42,913 nucleotides of DNA from Planctomycetaceae bacterium (GTDB lineage Bacteria; Planctomycetota; Planctomycetia; Planctomycetales; Planctomycetaceae), in assembly GCA_002726205.1 (NCBI GenBank), contig PBSL01000007.1, positions 1 through 42,913 of the forward strand, read 5' to 3'. Position numbers and translations under genes: made by a program. Under the pieces are notes generated by a model, which saw only the letters and a program-made list of their open reading frames with translations, had not been told where the DNA came from and did no database searches. Below, piece by piece: positions 1 through 8,454 of the stretch (its first letter is position 1; each line of letters begins with the position of its first letter).

Positions 1-1
1 A

Positions 2-751
2 GAGATCCGACGACTGGTCGGATTCATGCCGGATTTCTTCGGGGTGTATGACGACATGACCGTGATCGAGTACCTCGAGTTTTTTGCCGCCACGTACCGG
101 ATCGATGCCAATGCCCGACGAGCGATCTGCGAGGAAAAGCTGGAACTGGTCGACATGGGTTTCAAGAGAGATGCGATGGTCAACCAGTTGTCTCGCGGGC
201 AAACCCAGCGGATCGGGCTGGCCAGGGTGTTGCTGCACGAACCCCAGGTCCTGCTGCTGGATGAACCGGCCAGTGGCCTTGATCCGCGGGCCCGAATCGA
301 GATCCGCAATCTACTGAAGCGGCTCGGCGAGATGAACAAGACCGTGATCGTCAGCAGCCACATTCTCCCCGAGTTGGCCGACGTTTGCACCCGGGTCGGG
401 ATGATCGAGAAAGGGCACCTGATCGTCGACGGGCACGTTGAGGAAGTGATGCGGAAAGCACGTGAGCGGCTTGTGCTGCACGTGCGGGTACGCGGTCAGC
501 AGTCCGGACCCGACGATTCGACGACCGGGGCCACCGACCGCGCGGCGGCGTTGATTGAACAGGCCGACGGTGTCGACGGTGTCTCGATCAATCGAGGCAC
601 CGTGCACGTTACACTCGTCTCCGAGGTGCTCGACTACAGTTTTCTGCCAACGCTGTTGATCGAAGCCGGCTTTCGACTCGAGTTGTTTCGCGAGGAAGAA
701 GTGAATCTCGAGACGGCGTTCATGCAACTGACCAAGGGCCTGGTGCAGTAG
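2..751 (+). CDS. ABC transporter ATP-binding protein, C-terminal part (5' end outside window)
   Basis: The frame is open to the left edge, so the start and the Walker A loop lie outside the window. What remains is the Q-loop region (GFMPDFFGVYDDMTV), the ABC signature LSRGQ, Walker B LLLDEPASGLDP and the switch histidine in VIVSSHI. Together these define an ATP-hydrolysing subunit of an ABC transporter, of the type that drives ABC-2 export permeases. The last 90 or so residues form the extra C-terminal domain common in such exporters. The usual Q-loop glutamine position reads PD here, not PQ. The stop is followed 41 bases later by a DUF420 membrane protein in the same direction, so they are probably co-transcribed. 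The substrate cannot be told from this subunit. Confidence 0.93.
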   Translation, partial: EIRRLVGFMPDFFGVYDDMTVIEYLEFFAATYRIDANARRAICEEKLELVDMGFKRDAMVNQLSRGQTQRIGLARVLLHEPQVLLLDEPASGLDPRARIEIRNLLKRLGEMNKTVIVSSHILPELADVCTRVGMIEKGHLIVDGHVEEVMRKARERLVLHVRVRGQQSGPDDSTTGATDRAAALIEQADGVDGVSINRGTVHVTLVSEVLDYSFLPTLLIEAGFRLELFREEEVNLETAFMQLTKGLVQ

Positions 752-792
752 TCAATGATTCCCGGGTCCGCGACCGGGGAGACGGGTAAGCG

Positions 793-1272
793 ATGGCCGA
801 CGGATTCCTGGGATACGAAGCATCGTTGATGCTCGATGTTGTCGTGGTCTCGCTGGTCGTCGTCGTGCCTCTGCTGGGATTGAGCCTGGGCCTGGTTCGG
901 GTCCGGAAGAATTATCGGTTGCACCGGCGATTGCAGGTCCTGCTGGGAGCGATCCTGTTGATCGCGGTCACGCTGTTCGAGATCGACATGCGGCTGAGCG
1001 GTGGCTTCTGGCAGATGTCGAAAGACGATTCGACCGGCATGCACGTGCTGTTGTACTGTCACCTGTTCTTCGCGATTTCGACTGTCGGACTCTGGGCGGT
1101 GACGCTTGGCCTGGCACACCGTCGTTTCCTTGGCGACGACCCGGTGCCCGGAGATCACAGCCGGCTTCATCGACGGCTGGGCTGGTTATCGACACTCGAT
1201 ATCACCGCCACAGCGGTCACCGGGCTGCTGGTCTACTACTACGGTTTCGTGGCGCCGGTGGCCGGTTCGTGA
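793..1272 (+). CDS. DUF420 family membrane protein
   Basis: A 159-residue protein with about four hydrophobic segments (near residues 10-32, 45-63, 85-108 and 135-152). Conserved-looking histidines sit in the loops (YRLHRRLQ, MHVLLYCHLFF, HSRLHRRLGW). This matches the DUF420 family, small inner-membrane proteins often found near cytochrome c oxidase and Sco genes; the biochemical role is unknown. It follows the ABC ATPase by 41 bases and starts with ATG after a purine-rich stretch (GGGGAGACGGG). Its last 34 bases overlap the end of the opposite-strand zinc-ribbon gene. A link to respiratory oxidase assembly is inferred from family context only, because no oxidase gene lies in this window. Confidence 0.82.
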   Translation: MADGFLGYEASLMLDVVVVSLVVVVPLLGLSLGLVRVRKNYRLHRRLQVLLGAILLIAVTLFEIDMRLSGGFWQMSKDDSTGMHVLLYCHLFFAISTVGLWAVTLGLAHRRFLGDDPVPGDHSRLHRRLGWLSTLDITATAVTGLLVYYYGFVAPVAGS

Positions 1273-2252
1273 TCGTCGCAAGGGGCGCCGGCATGACCGG
1301 CCGTCGGTTGTGAACTTGCGGCGATGGCCTCCGAATGGGACCGCGATACGCTCTCATTCGATCCAACCTGCTCGATCCGCGACAGCTGCTGGTGCAGAGA
1401 GCGGACCTGGTGTGAGATTTCCTCGGTTGTCTGTTGCATGCCCCTGGAGATCAGGTTGACCACGCCAAGAAACAACAGGATCTGGCCGGCCGTCGCGACG
1501 AGCCAGGAGGTCGGAGTGTCGACCGGTGGTTGGCCGAACCTGTTCCAGAGGATCAAGATCCCGCCAGTGGTCAGACCCAACACGCCGCCGTAGGCGAGCA
1601 GTTGGGCCCAGAGCATCGGTGGCGGCTTCTTTTCCTGGGGGCTGGGATCGCTGGTCGCCTGGACCTTCGGCGTTGCGGGTCTGCCGGCTCTGAGATCGTT
1701 GCGATCGCCGTGCGGTCCTACGGTCGGTTGTTGGTGAGCGTCGTGGTGTCCTGTCGGAAGCGAGGCGAGCGTGGATGCCACGGTCGACAGCGGATCATCA
1801 GCGTTCGCCGCCGCTTCGGATGGTCCTGAAGAGGTCGTTTGTGGTGCGGAGACGGGTGTCGAACGAGGGGGGTCTGCCGTTTCCGACCGTGAGCCGGTTG
1901 TCGGTGTCGCCGGCGGTTGTTGTTTGTCATCGCAGTGCGCCGAATCGACACGGAAATTGAGTTGCGCGGTTCCGGGGAGCGGGGAATCCGATGCGGGCCG
2001 GGTCGTGTTCTGCAAGGTTGGTTCGGATTGTCGGCTGGCTGCCGGGGATGCTGCCGAGGCCGGGACAGCCGTGGATTCGAGTGGATCGTCGTCGTCCCAG
2101 CGTTGGAGCAGTTCCTGGGCCTGTTGGACAGCATCGGGAAGCGGGACTTCTTCAACCAATGGACCGGCGCAACGCGGGCACTGCGGGACATCATTTTCCC
2201 GGGAAGAAGCAAACTGGGCCTGGCACTTTGCGCACCACATCCGTGTGTCCAC
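1239..2252 (-). CDS. Zinc-ribbon, two-pass membrane protein of unknown function
   Basis: A 337-residue protein. The N terminus has a zinc ribbon with Cys7-x2-Cys10 and Cys25-x2-Cys28. A long Pro/Ser/Thr/Ala-rich, low-complexity linker fills residues 55-205. Two membrane helices follow (about 216-236 and 249-269), then a short amphipathic or coiled-coil stretch (272-294). The start is GTG at 2252; the first in-frame ATG is four codons later. An in-frame stop lies just upstream, so the start cannot move far. It is last in a minus-strand run, 102 bases after the phosphofructokinase. It overlaps the DUF420 gene tail to tail by 34 bases. I do not recognise a named family. The ribbon plus membrane anchor suggests a scaffold or sensor, which is a guess. 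Confidence 0.8.
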   Translation of the reverse strand: MDTRMWCAKCQAQFASSRENDVPQCPRCAGPLVEEVPLPDAVQQAQELLQRWDDDDPLESTAVPASAASPAASRQSEPTLQNTTRPASDSPLPGTAQLNFRVDSAHCDDKQQPPATPTTGSRSETADPPRSTPVSAPQTTSSGPSEAAANADDPLSTVASTLASLPTGHHDAHQQPTVGPHGDRNDLRAGRPATPKVQATSDPSPQEKKPPPMLWAQLLAYGGVLGLTTGGILILWNRFGQPPVDTPTSWLVATAGQILLFLGVVNLISRGMQQTTEEISHQVRSLHQQLSRIEQVGSNESVSRSHSEAIAASSQPTAGHAGAPCDDHEPATGATKP

Positions 2253-2354
2253 GTCGAGGTCAAATTTGTGGGGTTATTCTAGGAATGCCCCCCACTGACG
2301 CAAGAGCGGTTCTTCGTTCCGTGCCGCCACGATTCTGCTCAGACCCGGTCCGGT

Positions 2355-3386
2355 CTAGGTGAAGAACTCGCCGGCTTCGTCCATGAATTCTGCTTCCAGC
2401 ACACGCAGCTCGCCGACGGCATCGGCGAGCATGACCGACGTGATCCGCGTACCTCGCAGCGAGACCATCTGGCCAAATTGGCCGTCGTGCGCCAGTCGAG
2501 CGGCGTGGACGCCGAGCCGGGTTCCCAGCACACGATCGTAGGCGCTGGGAGCTCCCCCGCGTTGCAGATGACCCAGCGTGACGACACGGGTTTCGATGCC
2601 GGTTCGAGTCTCGATCAACTCCGCAATGATATCGCCGATTCCACCCAGCTTGACATGTCCGAACTCATCGATTTCCGTGTCACGGGTGATGAAACCGTTG
2701 GCTTCGGGCAGAGTGACGCCCTCGCTGACGATCACGATCCCGTACATCTTGCCGGCCTCGCGACGTTCCTTCAGCAGATTGCACATGCGATCGATGTCGG
2801 GGGCTTCCTCGGGCACCAGGATGTAATCGGCCGCGGTCGATACGCCGGCAAAACAGGTGATCCAACCGGCATGTCGTCCCATGGTCTCGATCACCATCAC
2901 CCGTCGGTGTGATTCGGCGGTTGTTCTCAGGCGGTCGACGGCTTCCATCACGACGTTGATTGACGTGTCGAATCCGAAAGTGACGTCGGTGCTCGAGAGG
3001 TCGTTGTCGATGGTCTTGGGAATCCCGATCGTGGGGACACCATGCTGGGCGTTCAATTGATGCGCGACGCCGAGCGTGTCGTCACCACCGATTGCGATCA
3101 GGGCGTCGAGCTCGACGGATTCGATCGTTGCCAGCACACGAGCGACCGATTCATCGTCCTTGAAAGGATTGGTTCGGGATGATCCCAGGATTGTGCCACC
3201 GCGGGAGATGATGTCGTCGGTCGCTTCGACGGTCAGTTCGATGTGTTCTCCACTGATGACGCCTCGCCAGCCCTCCAGGAAACCCAGCGTCGTTCCACCG
3301 CGGTTCGCGTTGGTTCTGACAACGGCGCGGATGACTGCGTTCAGCCCCGGGCAGTCGCCACCGCCGGTCAGTGTTCCGATCTTCAT
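2355..3386 (-). CDS. pfp: 6-phosphofructokinase, pyrophosphate-dependent type
   Basis: Phosphorylates fructose 6-phosphate to fructose 1,6-bisphosphate in glycolysis. The family is clear from GGDCPGLN near residue 10, PKTIDND (123-129), ETMGRHAGW and LGHLQRGG. Two positions decide the phosphoryl donor. The glycine after GGD in ATP enzymes (GGDGS) is Asp here (GGDDT, 100-104), and the position before TIDND is Lys, not Gly. Both are hallmarks of pyrophosphate-using enzymes, so a reversible PPi-dependent reaction is inferred. The 343-residue length fits the short actinobacterial-like group. The ATG at 3386 has purine-rich AGGATCGAGG upstream. It lies 75 bases after accC and may share its transcript. 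A mixed ATP/PPi specificity remains possible. Confidence 0.93.
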   Translation of the reverse strand: MKIGTLTGGGDCPGLNAVIRAVVRTNANRGGTTLGFLEGWRGVISGEHIELTVEATDDIISRGGTILGSSRTNPFKDDESVARVLATIESVELDALIAIGGDDTLGVAHQLNAQHGVPTIGIPKTIDNDLSSTDVTFGFDTSINVVMEAVDRLRTTAESHRRVMVIETMGRHAGWITCFAGVSTAADYILVPEEAPDIDRMCNLLKERREAGKMYGIVIVSEGVTLPEANGFITRDTEIDEFGHVKLGGIGDIIAELIETRTGIETRVVTLGHLQRGGAPSAYDRVLGTRLGVHAARLAHDGQFGQMVSLRGTRITSVMLADAVGELRVLEAEFMDEAGEFFT

Positions 3387-3461
3387 CGCCTCGATCCTGA
3401 TCGTGTTCGTGAGGTCATCGGTCGCGTCCGAGACAGAAGGAGAGGTGGTCGGGACCGGGGG

Positions 3462-4802
3462 TCACAGCAATTCCCGTTCGATGAAGCCCGTGTCGACATT
3501 TCCGTCGATGAACGCGGAGTGATTGAAGATCTGCTTCAGCAGTGGAATCGTCGTGTGGATCCCCTCGACACAAAATTCCTCCAACGCGCGTTTCATGCAC
3601 CGAATCGCCTCGGCACGCGTTGGCCGATGTACGATCAGCTTGCCGATCAGTGAGTCGTAGTAAGGAGGGACACGGTAACCGGCATGTACGTGCGAGTCGA
3701 AGCGGATGCCACGCCCTCCCGGTACCTTCAGTCCGGTGATCGTGCCGGGGGAACCGCGGAAATCATGCTCGGGATCTTCGGCGTTGATCCTGGCCTCGAT
3801 CGAGAAACCCAGGCAGGGAATTTTGCGCTGTGAAAATCCCAGTTCTTCTCCCGCCGCAATCCTCAACTGCTGTTCGATCAGGTCAATTCCCGTCACTTGC
3901 TCGGTCACCGGGTGTTCGACCTGGATGCGGGCGTTGACTTCGATGAAGTAGAACTGGTATTCGCTGTCGACCAGGAATTCCACGGTCCCCGCGTTTGCGT
4001 ATCCGGATGTCTTGACCAGCCGGATCGCGGCCTTGCAGATGTCCTCGCGAACCGCCTTGGGGAGGTTCGGTGCCGGAGTCTCCTCGACGAGTTTCTGGTG
4101 GCGTCGCTGCAGCGTGCAGTCGCGTTCCCAGAGATGAACGGTGTTGCCGTGGTGGTCGGCCAGGATCTGGACTTCGACGTGCCGTGGATTCTCGATGTAT
4201 TTTTCCAGGTAGACACCCGCGTTGTTGAAAGCCTTTTCGGCCTCGGCGGCTGCTGCCGACAGGCAACCCTTCAAGGAGATGTTGTTTCGGGCCACCCGCA
4301 TGCCCTTGCCGCCGCCGCCGGCAGTTGCCTTGACCAGTACCGGGTAACCGATCTCCTCGGCCACACGCAATGCCTCGGTCTCGTTCTCGATCAGCCCGTC
4401 GCTGCCGGGCACCGTGTACACCTTTGCGTTGCGAGCGATTGTGCGGGCAGTGACCTTGTCGCCGAGTTGCTGCATCGCCTCGTGCGGTGGTCCGATGAAC
4501 TCGATCTTGCAGCTGCGACAGACCTCGGCAAAGTGGGCGTTTTCCGCGAGGAACCCGTAGCCGGGGTGAATGGCCTGCACGTTTCCGATCTCGGCGGCAC
4601 TGATGATCCGGTTGATCATCAGGTAACTGTCACTGGAATTGTTGCCGCCGATACAGTACGCCTCGTCGGCAAGATCCAGGTAACTCGCGCCGCGGTCGGC
4701 TTCGCTGAACACCGCCACGGTTTCAATTCCCAGCTCGCGACAGGTGCGGATGATCCGCAGGGCAATCTCGCCACGATTGGCTACGAGGATCCGCTGGAAC
4801 AT
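3462..4802 (-). CDS. accC: Acetyl-CoA carboxylase, biotin carboxylase subunit
   Basis: Carboxylates biotin on AccB using ATP and bicarbonate, the first half of malonyl-CoA formation for fatty acid synthesis. The protein opens with [14 protein letters not shown], the usual AccC N terminus. It has the ATP-grasp glycine loop [12 protein letters not shown] and the catalytic region [15 protein letters not shown] chose the ATG at 4802 (446 residues). A TTG six codons upstream is open, but the ATG gives the standard N terminus and a length like the roughly 449-residue E. coli enzyme. It follows accB by 54 bases, the normal accBC order. The carboxyltransferase genes accA and accD are not in this window. 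Confidence 0.97.
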   Translation of the reverse strand: MFQRILVANRGEIALRIIRTCRELGIETVAVFSEADRGASYLDLADEAYCIGGNNSSDSYLMINRIISAAEIGNVQAIHPGYGFLAENAHFAEVCRSCKIEFIGPPHEAMQQLGDKVTARTIARNAKVYTVPGSDGLIENETEALRVAEEIGYPVLVKATAGGGGKGMRVARNNISLKGCLSAAAAEAEKAFNNAGVYLEKYIENPRHVEVQILADHHGNTVHLWERDCTLQRRHQKLVEETPAPNLPKAVREDICKAAIRLVKTSGYANAGTVEFLVDSEYQFYFIEVNARIQVEHPVTEQVTGIDLIEQQLRIAAGEELGFSQRKIPCLGFSIEARINAEDPEHDFRGSPGTITGLKVPGGRGIRFDSHVHAGYRVPPYYDSLIGKLIVHRPTRAEAIRCMKRALEEFCVEGIHTTIPLLKQIFNHSAFIDGNVDTGFIERELL

Positions 4803-4856
4803 TGTGCTGGTCGCCGACAAAGTGAGCGAAAGATTCGCAGGGGTTCGAGAGGGAAA

Positions 4857-5309
4857 CTAGCCGGGTTGGATACGAAAGAGTGGTTGGCCATATTCCACTG
4901 CATCGCCGTTGTTGACGAGCACCTCGGCAATTGTCCCGGCCATCTCTGCGGGAATCTGGTTGAACACTTTCATCGCTTCGACGATGCACACGATCGTATC
5001 CGCCGAGACGGCCTGGCCAACCTTGACGAAGGCCGGGTCGTCCGGGGTCGGTGCTGAGTAAAATGTTCCCACCACCGGGCTGTCGATCGTGGGTGGAGCC
5101 GCCTGCACCGGCGCAGAGCCGGCTGGTGCAGCAGTGTCGGTCGCGTTTGCGGCCGGGACCATCTGGATGCTGTCACCGGAATCCTTGCGGACCTTCCACG
5201 CCTGGTCACCCTTGGTCAGGCTGACTTCACTTAGCCCGTGCTCGTCCATCAGGGCGATCAATTCCCTGAGCTTGTCCAGATCGAAGGCCTGTTCGTCTGC
5301 CATCGGCAT
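4857..5309 (-). CDS. accB: Acetyl-CoA carboxylase biotin carboxyl carrier protein
   Basis: Carries the biotin arm between the AccC and AccA/D reactions. It is 150 residues long with the classic layout: an N-terminal helical part ([21 protein letters not shown]), an Ala/Pro-rich linker near residues 50-75, and a biotinyl domain. That domain starts at [19 protein letters not shown] and contains the biotinylation site EAMKVFN, whose lysine is modified. Most homologues read EAMKLMN, so VF is a mild variant. Two ATGs, at 5309 and 5303, are both possible starts. It sits 39 bases after the peptidase gene and 54 before accC. Confidence 0.97.
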   Translation of the reverse strand: MPMADEQAFDLDKLRELIALMDEHGLSEVSLTKGDQAWKVRKDSGDSIQMVPAANATDTAAPAGSAPVQAAPPTIDSPVVGTFYSAPTPDDPAFVKVGQAVSADTIVCIVEAMKVFNQIPAEMAGTIAEVLVNNGDAVEYGQPLFRIQPG

Positions 5310-5348
5310 TGGTTCCGCGGTGGGAGAGACTCTGTGAGAAGTTGGGGA

Positions 5349-6467
5349 TTATCCGATCTCGACGACCGAGTCCTCGAATCGCTTGGGAACGCTGGTCAGC
5401 ACCTCGTGGCCATCCCGTGTCACCAACACATCATCCTCGATTCGCACACCACCTCGACCCGGGAGATAAATTCCCGGCTCGACGGTGATTACCATCCCCG
5501 GTTCCAAGACCCCCTGGGCAACAGGGCTGAAACGAGGTTCTTCGTGGATATCCAGGCCGATGCCATGTCCCAGCCCATGCCCGAAGAACTTACCAAAGCC
5601 CGCGTTTTCAATGACCCGGCGGGCGGCCGTATCGACCGATTTCAGCGTGGCCCCGGGGCGGATTGCCTTGATTCCGCGCAGCTGCGCACTCAAGACGACC
5701 CCATATATTTCCTCCAGTTTCGGCGGGATCTTACCGGTCACCAACAGGCGAGTCAAGTCACTGCGATACCCTCCCGTCGTCCGGGCGCCCCAGTCGACCA
5801 GTACGAATCCTGAATCGCCGATTCGAGTGGATCCGGGGCGGGCATGAGGCAGAGCGGCGCGGGCGCCAACGGCGACAATCGGTTCAAACGCAGGCCCTTC
5901 CGCTCCGAAGCGTCGCATCAGATGTTCCAGTTCATGGGCGACCTGGAGTTCGGACATCTCGGACGAGATGACCGACGAGACCGCGGCAAAGCCGCGTTGT
6001 GCCTGCACGACGGCCTTGCGGATCTCGGCGATTTCGTCGGCATCCTTGATCGCTCGCAGTTCGTTGACGACCATCCCGACTGCGACCAGTTCCAGCGGTG
6101 GATGGCTTCCCGAAACCGCCTCCTCAATTTTCTCCCAGCTCGCCACGCTGGTCGAGTGACTCTCGATGCCTAACTGCCCGGTTCTTGCCGTCGAGACCAC
6201 CCGGGCGACGGCCTGGTGCATCGGTTGCCGGGAGTCCCGGATTTCGACATCCAGGTCCGGACATTCTTCGGCAATCTGGACGGTGTAGCGGGTGTCGCTG
6301 ATCAGCACGCCGAACCCGTGTCCCAGTAACAGGTAACTGCTGTCGCCGGTGAAACCGGTCAGCCAGGTCACGTTGGACTCGTTGGTGACCAGCAATGCCG
6401 GGATTCCCAGCTTCTTGAGCCGGGCCAGGAGTTTTCGTCGTCGGCGTGCGAATCGCGATTGCGGCAT
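5349..6467 (-). CDS. Xaa-Pro aminopeptidase/dipeptidase (M24 family)
   Basis: A 372-residue metallopeptidase that should remove N-terminal residues ahead of proline. The N-terminal creatinase-like domain begins MPQSRFARRRRKLLARL. The C-terminal pita-bread domain keeps all five metal ligands: two Asp in DWGARTTGGYRSDLTR, His in GHGLGHGIGLDIHEEP, Glu in VEPGIYLPG and Glu in RIEDDVLVT. The frame stays open far upstream to 7295, but that part is antisense to larB and has odd composition, so I set the start at ATG 6467. It is first in the minus-strand run with accB and accC. A PepP/PepQ-like gene beside accBC is also common in Firmicutes. Exact specificity is not decidable from sequence. Confidence 0.93.
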   Translation of the reverse strand: MPQSRFARRRRKLLARLKKLGIPALLVTNESNVTWLTGFTGDSSYLLLGHGFGVLISDTRYTVQIAEECPDLDVEIRDSRQPMHQAVARVVSTARTGQLGIESHSTSVASWEKIEEAVSGSHPPLELVAVGMVVNELRAIKDADEIAEIRKAVVQAQRGFAAVSSVISSEMSELQVAHELEHLMRRFGAEGPAFEPIVAVGARAALPHARPGSTRIGDSGFVLVDWGARTTGGYRSDLTRLLVTGKIPPKLEEIYGVVLSAQLRGIKAIRPGATLKSVDTAARRVIENAGFGKFFGHGLGHGIGLDIHEEPRFSPVAQGVLEPGMVITVEPGIYLPGRGGVRIEDDVLVTRDGHEVLTSVPKRFEDSVVEIG

Positions 6468-6651
6468 GGTGACAGTACGAGGCGTTGCAAGTTGATTGCC
6501 GGGGTGACGTTGAAACCGGTCGGACCGCTGCCACCGGCACAGGCCCCATCGTAACGAAGCGTCGCCGGGGCGAATACCGTCGGCCGGTGCTGCTCCTGGT
6601 GGTGGCCAAGGGTTATCATGGCGGGAGGCATCCCGGGACGGATTGTCCGTG

Positions 6652-7482
6652 ATGTCGATGACGGAAAATACGGGAGCCGAGATGATCGTTGAACAGCTCC
6701 GGGCCCTGCTGTCTCGCGGCGAGCAGGACGGATGGACCGAAGCCGAATGGGCCGGTGCCTTCGGGGAACTTGCCGGCCGCACCGGTCCGGACGCGACCGT
6801 CGAGGTGGACTCGGCCCGTGTCGATCTCGATCGCTCGGCCCGCTGTGGATATCCCGAGGTCGTGTTCTGCGAGGGAAAGACCGTCGAGTCGGTGATCGAA
6901 ATTTTTGGCGTGCTGGCCGACGCGGGACAGGATTGCCTTGCCACCCGCGTCAATCTTGAGCAGGCCCGCGCGTTGACGGAGCGATTTCCCGCTGCGGAAT
7001 GGAACAGGATGGCCGGTTGTGTCAGATGGAACCGGGAGCCGGGGGCCGATGCCACCGGACACGTGCTGGTCGTGACGGCCGGTACGAGCGATCGAGCGGT
7101 GGCCGAAGAAGCGATCGAGACACTGCGATGGATGCGGTGCGGTGCCGAGTTGCTCGAAGACGTTGGTGTCGCCGGACCCCATCGCCTGCTCGAACAACGT
7201 GGCCGGATGTCGCGAGCCAATGCGATCGTGGTTGTTGCCGGCATGGAAGGTGCCCTGCCCAGCGTGGTGGGGGGCTGGGTGGCCTGCCCGGTCATCGCGG
7301 TACCGACAAGCGTCGGTTATGGAGCCGCCTTTGGTGGTCTGGCCGCGTTGTTGGGGATGCTCAACAGTTGCGCGGCGAATGTGACGGTGGTCAACATCGA
7401 TGCCGGCTTCAAAGGTGGTTTCGTGGCCGGTTTGATCGCTCGAGGGGCTGCTGTCGTGGCGGAATCCGGAGAGGCCGGCTGA
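6652..7482 (+). CDS. larB: Nickel-pincer cofactor biosynthesis protein LarB
   Basis: LarB carboxylates and hydrolyses nicotinic acid adenine dinucleotide to give pyridinium-3,5-dicarboxylate mononucleotide, the first step to the nickel-pincer nucleotide of lactate racemase-type enzymes. The C-terminal half is PurE-like: [57 protein letters not shown] and NIDAGFKGG. The N-terminal half has the LarB-typical [14 protein letters not shown]. The frame extends to a TTG at 6643; ATG 6652 is my choice and 6658 is possible. LarC, LarE and LarA-like genes are absent from the window. The next gene starts two bases after the stop. Confidence 0.93.
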   Translation: MSMTENTGAEMIVEQLRALLSRGEQDGWTEAEWAGAFGELAGRTGPDATVEVDSARVDLDRSARCGYPEVVFCEGKTVESVIEIFGVLADAGQDCLATRVNLEQARALTERFPAAEWNRMAGCVRWNREPGADATGHVLVVTAGTSDRAVAEEAIETLRWMRCGAELLEDVGVAGPHRLLEQRGRMSRANAIVVVAGMEGALPSVVGGWVACPVIAVPTSVGYGAAFGGLAALLGMLNSCAANVTVVNIDAGFKGGFVAGLIARGAAVVAESGEAG

Positions 7483-7484
7483 TC

Positions 7485-8387
7485 ATGGACCCGACCCGGT
7501 TGCTGCCCCCGTTGCCCGGACGTCCGTCGGACGGTCACAAGGGGACGTTCGGACGTGTCCTGCTGGCGGCCGGCAGTCGTGGCATGAGCGGTGCGGCGGT
7601 GTTGGCCGCACTGGGGGCATTGCGATCGGGAAGTGGGCTGGTGAGGCTGGCGGTGCCCCGGAGCCTGGTCCCGGTGGTTGCCTCGGTCGAACCTGCCTGC
7701 CTGGTGTTGCCGCTTTCCGAGGATGCCGCCGGCACGACAGGCCTGGGAGGACTGGTGACGCTGCGACGGGCCGCGGCGCAGGCGACGGCCGTGGCCATCG
7801 GACCGGGCTGGGGGCAGGGTATGGCGCTCGAGGTGTTGGCCGAGACGCTCTACGTTGAACTGGACCGTCCCCTGGTCGTCGATGCCGACGGGATCAATGC
7901 CCTGGCCGTCAGCCGTCGCGTGTTCGCTGCCGGAGAGAATCGTCCACGGCCGGCCGGTCCCCGGGTCCTGACACCCCATCCCGGAGAGATGGCCAGGATT
8001 CTGGGAACCGATATTGCCTCTGTCGAGAATGATCGAGAATCCCAGGCACGGGCACTGGCTTTGCGGACCGGTGCGGTGATCGTTCTCAAGGGAGCCGCGA
8101 CGGTCGTCACCGACGGCGATCGGCTGATCGTCAACTCGACGGGAAACAGTGGGCTGGCCACCGGCGGCAGTGGAGACGTGTTGACCGGGTTGATTGCCGG
8201 CCTGCTGGCACAGGGTCTGCCGGTTCTTGATGCCGCCTGGTTGGGTGTTTACCTGCACGGTCTCGCTGCCGATCTCGCGGCCGCCGAACTTTCCGAATCC
8301 GGTCTGATCGCGTCAGATCTTCCTGATTGGATTCCCGCGGCCTGGTGTGAACTGGAGGCCCGCTCGGCGGAACACTGCGAGAATTGA
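7485..8387 (+). CDS. nnrD: ADP/ATP-dependent NAD(P)H-hydrate dehydratase
   Basis: Repairs hydrated NADH and NADPH by dehydration. The protein has 300 residues and is the stand-alone ribokinase-like domain without the fused NnrE epimerase. Motifs are HKGTFGRVLLAAGS and SGAAVLAALGALRSGSGLVRL, then DADGINAL, LTPHPGEMARI and the nucleotide/anion-hole region NSGLATGGSGDVLTGL. The ATG at 7485 lies two bases after the larB stop. The open frame continues upstream inside larB but that part is a shadow. Coupling to larB joins two genes that both act on nicotinamide-type dinucleotides, though a functional link is only an inference. Confidence 0.95.
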   Translation: MDPTRLLPPLPGRPSDGHKGTFGRVLLAAGSRGMSGAAVLAALGALRSGSGLVRLAVPRSLVPVVASVEPACLVLPLSEDAAGTTGLGGLVTLRRAAAQATAVAIGPGWGQGMALEVLAETLYVELDRPLVVDADGINALAVSRRVFAAGENRPRPAGPRVLTPHPGEMARILGTDIASVENDRESQARALALRTGAVIVLKGAATVVTDGDRLIVNSTGNSGLATGGSGDVLTGLIAGLLAQGLPVLDAAWLGVYLHGLAADLAAAELSESGLIASDLPDWIPAAWCELEARSAEHCEN

Positions 8388-8413
8388 CTGTGTGAAACGG
8401 TGCCACCTATGAT
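8384..8413 (+). promoter_or_regulatory. Predicted sigma70-type promoter for the MMPL exporter gene
   Basis: The -35 box TTGACT (8384-8389) and the -10 box TATGAT (8408-8413) each match the consensus at five of six bases, with an 18-base spacer. The -35 box overlaps the nnrD stop codon. Transcription would start near 8420, about 35 bases before the ATG at 8455. Confidence 0.55.
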
Positions 8414-8454
8414 GCAGGCCCGTTGCTTTCTGCACTTCTCGAGCGGTTTCGACC

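Noticed and set aside
763-777. CCCGG/CCGGG hairpin between the ABC ATPase and DUF420 genes
   Set aside because: A 5-bp stem in a GC-rich gap is expected by chance and lacks a T run.
2268-2295. GTGGGG/CCCCAC inverted repeat after the phosphofructokinase
   Set aside because: Only six pairs around a 16-base loop and no T run; too weak to call a terminator.
6468-7295. N-terminal extension of the peptidase frame
   Set aside because: It is antisense to larB and has Ser/Thr/Arg-rich filler sequence; the real N terminus begins at 6467.
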